The notes under the pieces are model-generated. The model had not been told where the DNA came from and did no database searches. It saw only the letters and a list, made by a program, of their open reading frames with translations. A stretch of 16,760 nt of DNA from DATLBY01 sp035526665 (GTDB lineage Bacteria; Acidobacteriota; Terriglobia; Bryobacterales; Bryobacteraceae): the NCBI GenBank assembly GCA_035526665.1, contig DATLBY010000034.1, positions 1-16,760 on the forward strand. Direction: 5' to 3'. The translations under genes were made by a program, and so were the position numbers. Shown here one piece after another: positions 12,319-16,760 of the stretch. The number at the start of each line of letters is the position of its first letter. The first letter of the stretch is position 1.

Positions 12319-14334
12319 ATGCCCGCTGAAGTCACCCAAGCCAACAGGCTGCTCTCAATAAGCACTCCGCTCGGTGAAGACATTCTACTCATCAACAGCG
12401 TCGTGGTTTCCGAACGCGTATCCGGCCTGTTTCACATAAGCCTCGACCTGCTGGCGACGCCCGCTAATGCGGGAGCCATATCCGGTCAGGCGCTGGTCGG
12501 CAAGGAAGTCTCCGTCCGCTGCCAGGCCGGCGGACAGGACCGCTACTTTCATGGGATCGTCAGCCGCTTCAGCGAGGGCAATCGGGATGAACGTTTTCAA
12601 ACCTACAAAACCGAAGTGGTTCCCTGGTTCTGGCTGCTGAGTCTCACGGCCAACTGCCGCATATTCCAGGACAAAAGCGTACCCACCATCATTGAAGATG
12701 TTTTCAAGGAGGCCGGCTTTCAAAACTTCCGCAACACTCTCACCGCAGCCTATGAGAAATGGGACTACTGCGTGCAATACCGTGAGACCAGTTTCGATTT
12801 TCTCTCCCGGCTGATGGAGGAAGAGGGCATCTTCTATTACTTCGAGCACGAAGAGCGTAAACACACGCTGGTGCTCGCCGACACTCCCCAGGCATTTAAG
12901 CCCTGCCCTGGACAGGCCGCCGCGCGCTACGTTCCCGAGGTGGGCACGGGAGAGGACGAAGACGTGGTTCTCTCCTGGCAAAAATCGCAGCTCCTGCGCC
13001 CGGGAAGCTACACGCTGCGCGATTATCACTTCGAGACACCCGCAAAAAAATACGAAGTGAACGAGCCCACCATGTATCCACTGGCGGATAACAAAAAATT
13101 GGGAATCTTCGATTATCCCGGCGACTATGCGCAAAAGTACACTAACCGTACCCCGGCAGGCGTTGACGCCGAGGCAAAGAAGATAGTGCGCCTCCGCATG
13201 GAGGAACAGGAGTCCGCGCACGAGATCTATGAAGGCACCACTTATTGCCGCGCACTCCGCGCCGGTACGCGCTTCGAGCTGACCGGCCATTCCAAACTAT
13301 CCGGCCAGTACTCCATCACCGCGATCCAACATACGGCGGTGCAGAGCCCCGCTTATGTCTCCGACATGATCGTCGATCCCGCCTACTCCAATTCGGTCTC
13401 CTGCATTCCCTTCGGAAGCCATTACCGGCCCGCCCGGCTGACCCCACAACCCGTCGTGCAAGGCCCCCAGACCGCGGTAGTGGTCGGGCCGGCCGGCGAG
13501 GAAATATGGACCGATAAGTTCAGCCGCGTCAAAGTGCAGTTTCACTGGGACCGGCAAGGCAAGAACAACGACCAGAGCTCCTGTTGGATCCGCGTTGCGC
13601 AGGCCTCCGCGGGCTCCAAATGGGGGGCAATTTTCATCCCCCGCATCGGCCATGAAGTGATTGTGGACTTCCTGGAAGGCGATCCCGACCAGCCCATCAT
13701 CATCGGCAGTGTCTACAACAACGCCCAGATGCCTCCCTACGAACTGCCCGCCAATCAGACGCAGAGCGGCTATAAATCGCGCAGCTCCAAGAACGGCGCC
13801 AGCGCCAACTTCAACGAGCTTCGCTACGAAGACAAAAAAGGCTCGGAGGATATCTACTTCCACGCCGAAAAGGATTTCCATCGCGTGGTGGAGAACGATG
13901 ACGACCTGAAGGTCGGCCACGATCAGACTATTGAAATCCAGAACCATCGCACCGAAGTAGTAAAAAAGGGCGAAGAAAAAGTCACCATTGAGCTGGGAAA
14001 CCGGCTCATCAGCGTCGACACTGGAAACGATACTAAGAATGTGAAAAAAGGGAATCGTGAGGCTGTCATCGATATGGGCAACGACTCGCTGACCATCAAA
14101 ATGGGCAACCAGACCACCAAAATCAATCTCGGAAAGAGTGAAACCGAGGCTATGCAATCCATCGAGCTGAAGGTTGGACAGAGCAGCGTCAAACTTGATC
14201 AGATGGGCGTCACGATCAAAGGCATGATGATCAAGATCGAGGGTCAGGTGCAGGTGGATGTCAAGGGCCTGATGACCAATGTGAGCGGCGATGCCATGCT
14301 CGTCCTAAAGGGCGGCATTACGATGATCAACTAG
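12319..14334 (+). CDS. vgrG: Type VI secretion tip protein VgrG
   Basis: VgrG forms the trimeric spike at the tip of the Hcp tube, the part that punctures target cells. The 671 residues show the gp27-like base (1 to about 380, with SLTANCRIFQDKSVPTII, YRETSFDFLSRLMEEEGIFY), the gp5-type OB fold (about 385-480, signature WIRVAQASAGSKWGAIFIPR then GHEVIVDFLEGDPDQPIIIG), and a beta-helix needle. In the needle, short strands recur with Gly-Asn turns (about 540-671). It ends in GGITMIN with no added effector domain, so cargo must be non-covalent, through the PAAR tip or an adaptor. GAGGAG (12308-12313) fixes the start. It heads a tight operon with the two downstream genes; no other T6SS core gene is present. 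Confidence 0.96.
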   Translation: MPAEVTQANRLLSISTPLGEDILLINSVVVSERVSGLFHISLDLLATPANAGAISGQALVGKEVSVRCQAGGQDRYFHGIVSRFSEGNRDERFQTYKTEVVPWFWLLSLTANCRIFQDKSVPTIIEDVFKEAGFQNFRNTLTAAYEKWDYCVQYRETSFDFLSRLMEEEGIFYYFEHEERKHTLVLADTPQAFKPCPGQAAARYVPEVGTGEDEDVVLSWQKSQLLRPGSYTLRDYHFETPAKKYEVNEPTMYPLADNKKLGIFDYPGDYAQKYTNRTPAGVDAEAKKIVRLRMEEQESAHEIYEGTTYCRALRAGTRFELTGHSKLSGQYSITAIQHTAVQSPAYVSDMIVDPAYSNSVSCIPFGSHYRPARLTPQPVVQGPQTAVVVGPAGEEIWTDKFSRVKVQFHWDRQGKNNDQSSCWIRVAQASAGSKWGAIFIPRIGHEVIVDFLEGDPDQPIIIGSVYNNAQMPPYELPANQTQSGYKSRSSKNGASANFNELRYEDKKGSEDIYFHAEKDFHRVVENDDDLKVGHDQTIEIQNHRTEVVKKGEEKVTIELGNRLISVDTGNDTKNVKKGNREAVIDMGNDSLTIKMGNQTTKINLGKSETEAMQSIELKVGQSSVKLDQMGVTIKGMMIKIEGQVQVDVKGLMTNVSGDAMLVLKGGITMIN

Positions 14335-14343
14335 GAGCTTCCC

Positions 14344-14862
14344 ATGACCACCGCGGAAATCTGTAATGCTTTTTCCTTGACCGCTGAGGCGCGGCAGGCT
14401 GTGGCGGCCGCCTCAACTCCCAAGCAGGTGCTGGCGGTGTTGGCCGAAAAGCAGTTACTGACCGATGCCCTCCAGTTTGTCGCGCATGCGCTCCCCAAGC
14501 GGCAGGCGGTCTGGTGGGCGGCTAAATGTGTGCGCCAGGTCAACCCGGCCCCGCCGCCGGAAGCCGCCGCCGCGCTCGACGCCGCTGAAAAGTGGATCGC
14601 CGAGCCCACAGACGAGCATCGCAAGGCCGCCATGGATGCCGCCAACAAAGCGGAGCTCAGCACTCCCGCGGGCTGCACTGGACTGGCTGCTTTCTATAGC
14701 AGCGGCCTGGGGCCCGATCCAAAAGCGGAGTTTATGACCGCCAAAGCGGCCGGAGCAGCCGTCCTGATGGCTGCCACCGCGGGGCCTCCCGAGTCGGTCC
14801 AGACCCACTTTCGCGAATTTCTCACGAAAGGGATCGAGCTCGTGAACCGTACCCATCCTTAG
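14344..14862 (+). CDS. VgrG-associated helical protein (DUF6931-like)
   Basis: This 172-residue protein is Ala-rich and mostly helical, without signal peptide or membrane segment. It has LPKRQAVWWAAKCVRQVNPA (about 56-75), AALDAAEKWIAEPTDEHRKA, a middle TPAGCTGLAAFYSSG and a C-terminal FLTKGIELVN. From memory this pattern (LPKREAVWWA..., then AEAWV.dP...R.AA) marks proteins filed as DUF6931 that sit beside vgrG and PAAR genes; the family role is not established. A chaperone or adaptor role for spike or cargo loading is plausible from position only. GGAG lies in the 9-base gap after vgrG, and the PAAR gene starts 9 bases after its stop. Confidence 0.75.
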   Translation: MTTAEICNAFSLTAEARQAVAAASTPKQVLAVLAEKQLLTDALQFVAHALPKRQAVWWAAKCVRQVNPAPPPEAAAALDAAEKWIAEPTDEHRKAAMDAANKAELSTPAGCTGLAAFYSSGLGPDPKAEFMTAKAAGAAVLMAATAGPPESVQTHFREFLTKGIELVNRTHP

Positions 14863-14871
14863 GAGACGAAT

Positions 14872-15171
14872 ATGGGAATGCCGCAAGCACGCCTCGGAGA
14901 CATGCACGTTTGTCCTATGGTCACGCCGGGAGTTCCCCCGATCCCGCACGTCGGCGGCCCCATCCTGCCTCCTTGCGCAGTGACCGTGATTGTGATGGGG
15001 ATGCCGGCTGCCCGTGTAGGCGACATGGCGCTCTGCGTCGGTCCTCCGGATATCATCGTACTTGGCAGCTTTACGGTCATCATCATGGGACAGCCCGCCG
15101 CTCGCATCGGTGACACCACCGCACACGGGGGCACGATTGTAATGGGGGCGCCCACGGTGATCACCGGCTGA
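14872..15171 (+). CDS. PAAR-domain spike-tip protein
   Basis: This 99-residue stand-alone PAAR protein sharpens the tip of the VgrG needle and often carries effectors. It has three motif copies, PQAR (4-7), PAAR (46-49) and PAAR (75-78), each followed by a GD turn. Likely zinc ligands are His12, Cys14, Cys55 and His85, and glycine-rich hydrophobic strands lie between. There is no N-terminal transmembrane region and no C-terminal toxin domain, so it is a bare tip. AGGAGA precedes the ATG at 14872. It is the last gene of the vgrG operon; the ABC-F gene starts 27 bases later. Confidence 0.93.
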   Translation: MGMPQARLGDMHVCPMVTPGVPPIPHVGGPILPPCAVTVIVMGMPAARVGDMALCVGPPDIIVLGSFTVIIMGQPAARIGDTTAHGGTIVMGAPTVITG

Positions 15172-15198
15172 AGCGGAAAGTACCCTCTCACCGCCCGG

Positions 15199-16760
15199 AT
15201 GATCTCTTTTTCGAATATTCACAAACAGTACGGCAAACAGCTCGTCTTTGTCGACGCCTCCTTCCAGTTGAACCCCGGAGAGAAAGTGGGTCTGGTGGGC
15301 CCGAACGGCTCCGGGAAAACCACGCTCTTCCGCATGGTGGTGGGCGAGGAGGCTCCCGACGAAGGCGAGGTTTCAGTTCCCCGGAAGCTGACCATCGGCT
15401 ATTTCCGCCAGGATGTGGAGGAAATGCGCGACCGCTCCGTCCTGGATGAGGCGATCGCCGGCAGCGGCCGCGTCGGTGACCTGCATCATGAGCTGGAAGA
15501 TCTGCAGCACGCCATGGAGGATCCCGAACGCGCCGGTGAAATGGGCCAGACGCTGGCCCGTTTCGGTGAGGTGCAGGAAGAGTACGAGCATCTCAACGGG
15601 TACGCGCTGGAGGCGCAGGCGCGCGAAGTGCTGCATGGCCTGGGCTTCGAGGACCAGCAAATCGACGGCGATGTCGGCGCGCTCTCCGGCGGCTGGAAAA
15701 TGCGTGTCGCGCTGGCCCGCGTCCTGCTCGGCCGCCCCGATGTGCTCCTGATGGACGAGCCCACTAACCACCTCGATATCGAATCCATCATCTGGCTGGA
15801 GCAGTTCCTCAAGTCGTTTGCGGGCGCCATTCTCATGACTTCGCACGACCGGGAATTCATGAACCGGCTGGTGTCGAAGATCGCGGAAATCGATGCCGGC
15901 GAGATCATTGCCTACTCGGGCGATTACGATTTCTATGAGCGCGAACGCGCCATACGCGAGACCAATCAGCAGGCCGCCTTTGCCCGCCAGCAGTCCATGC
16001 TCGCCAAGGAGCAGCGCTTTATCGATCGCTTCCGCACACATGCCGCCAAGGCCGCCCAGGTGCAAAGCCGCATCAAGGCGCTCGACAAAATCGAGAAAAT
16101 TGAGCTGCCGAAAAAACGTCAGGTGGTGAAGTTCGATTTTCGCGCGCCGCCCCGCTCCGGAGACTTGGTGGCCGTGGCCGAGGATCTGCACAAGAGCTAT
16201 GGCTCGCGTGTCATCTACCGCGGCTTCAACTTCACCATTCGCCGCGGCGAGCGCTGGGCGGTGATGGGCCGCAATGGCGCCGGCAAAACGACGCTCCTCA
16301 AAATGATTGCCGGCGCCAGCTCGCCCGACGCCGGAACCGTCCGGCTGGGAGCCAGTCTGAATATGGGGTACTTCGCGCAGCAGTCACTCGATATCCTGAA
16401 TCCCAATTTGACCGTCATCGAACAGCTGCAAAGCGATTTTCCCCAAGATGGCCTGGGCGCGCTCCGTACGCTGGCCGGGGCATTTCAGTTCTCCGGCGAC
16501 GACGTCGATAAAAAGATTCGCGCGCTCTCCGGAGGCGAGAAATCCCGTCTCGCGATTGCCCGCATGCTCTACCACCCGCCAAACTTTCTGGTGCTGGACG
16601 AGCCCACCAATCACCTGGACCTTGCCACCAAGGAGATGCTGGTCGACGCGCTCAAGGACTTTCAAGGCACCATGATCTTTGTCTCGCACGACCGCATGTT
16701 TCTGCGCGGCCTGGCCTCACGCGTGCTGGAGCTCGGCGGCGAATCCGGCCGCGATCGCGA
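15199..16760 (+). CDS. ABC-F family ATPase (3' end outside window)
   Basis: This is a soluble twin-ATPase of the ABC-F class, which acts on ribosomes in translation or antibiotic protection rather than in transport. 520 codons are visible from ATG 15199 and the frame is still open at the window edge. Domain 1 has GPNGSGKTT (34-42), LSGGW (162-166) and LLMDEPTNHLD (183-193). The charged linker (about 245-320, with FARQQSMLAKEQRFIDRF and KALDKIEKIELPKK) joins it to domain 2, with GRNGAGKTT (357-365), LSGGEK (443-448) and LVLDEPTNHLD (464-474). Domain 1 contains an insert (about 85-135), the usual place of the arm that contacts the tRNA exit site. Sub-family (EttA, Uup, YbiT) cannot be fixed from the partial sequence. 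Confidence 0.93.
   Translation, partial: MISFSNIHKQYGKQLVFVDASFQLNPGEKVGLVGPNGSGKTTLFRMVVGEEAPDEGEVSVPRKLTIGYFRQDVEEMRDRSVLDEAIAGSGRVGDLHHELEDLQHAMEDPERAGEMGQTLARFGEVQEEYEHLNGYALEAQAREVLHGLGFEDQQIDGDVGALSGGWKMRVALARVLLGRPDVLLMDEPTNHLDIESIIWLEQFLKSFAGAILMTSHDREFMNRLVSKIAEIDAGEIIAYSGDYDFYERERAIRETNQQAAFARQQSMLAKEQRFIDRFRTHAAKAAQVQSRIKALDKIEKIELPKKRQVVKFDFRAPPRSGDLVAVAEDLHKSYGSRVIYRGFNFTIRRGERWAVMGRNGAGKTTLLKMIAGASSPDAGTVRLGASLNMGYFAQQSLDILNPNLTVIEQLQSDFPQDGLGALRTLAGAFQFSGDDVDKKIRALSGGEKSRLAIARMLYHPPNFLVLDEPTNHLDLATKEMLVDALKDFQGTMIFVSHDRMFLRGLASRVLELGGESGRDR

Noticed and set aside
12385..14157. Two long minus-strand ORFs (301 and 286 residues) antisense to vgrG
   Set aside because: They mirror vgrG codon structure in a GC-rich gene, lack ribosome binding sites and show no domain motifs, whereas the plus strand is a full VgrG.

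Overview
The window looks like a chromosomal segment of a GC-rich Gram-negative soil-type bacterium. It carries lipid A genes (lpxA, lpxD), a TolC-like outer-membrane channel, a small outer-membrane beta-barrel and a type VI secretion spike. Gene style and the lpxD-linked P-loop protein remind me of Acidobacteriota (Solibacter/Bryobacter-like); this is an impression from memory, not something the sequence proves.

Left part (1-3760). A selenocysteine tRNA (minus strand, UCA anticodon) lies 10 bases after a beta-barrel gene, which overlaps an HD-domain gene by ATGA, so the three may form one transcription unit. A tRNA-Ala(GGC) starts on the other strand, followed by an accessory zone. That zone holds a secreted-protein gene broken by one frameshift, a strongly decayed ORF, a decayed HEPN-like ORF with an RNxxxH motif, an apparently intact DinJ/YafQ toxin-antitoxin pair with a near-textbook operator-promoter, and about 650 bases with no recognisable gene but several inverted repeats.

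Middle part (3760-11540). A small exported TPR protein faces a unit of lpxD plus a MobB-like P-loop protein (ATGA overlap). lpxD is divergent from lpxA across 34 bases; lpxA is followed after 3 bases by a TolC-family channel gene. Convergent to that is a 904-residue PAS-GAF-GGDEF-EAL cyclic-di-GMP protein, and then an NAD-binding epimerase-like gene.

Right part (11558-16760). This is the most notable region. A 229-residue ORF carries the catalytic layout of the edema factor/CyaA/ExoY class of nucleotidyl cyclase toxins: two lysines 7 apart, a DYD motif and a VQHGxE motif. It lies 71 bases upstream of a compact vgrG - DUF6931-like - PAAR operon. The best hypothesis is an orphan VgrG island whose cargo is a minimal cyclase toxin; no immunity or adaptor gene is visible. 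The window ends inside an ABC-F ATPase gene.
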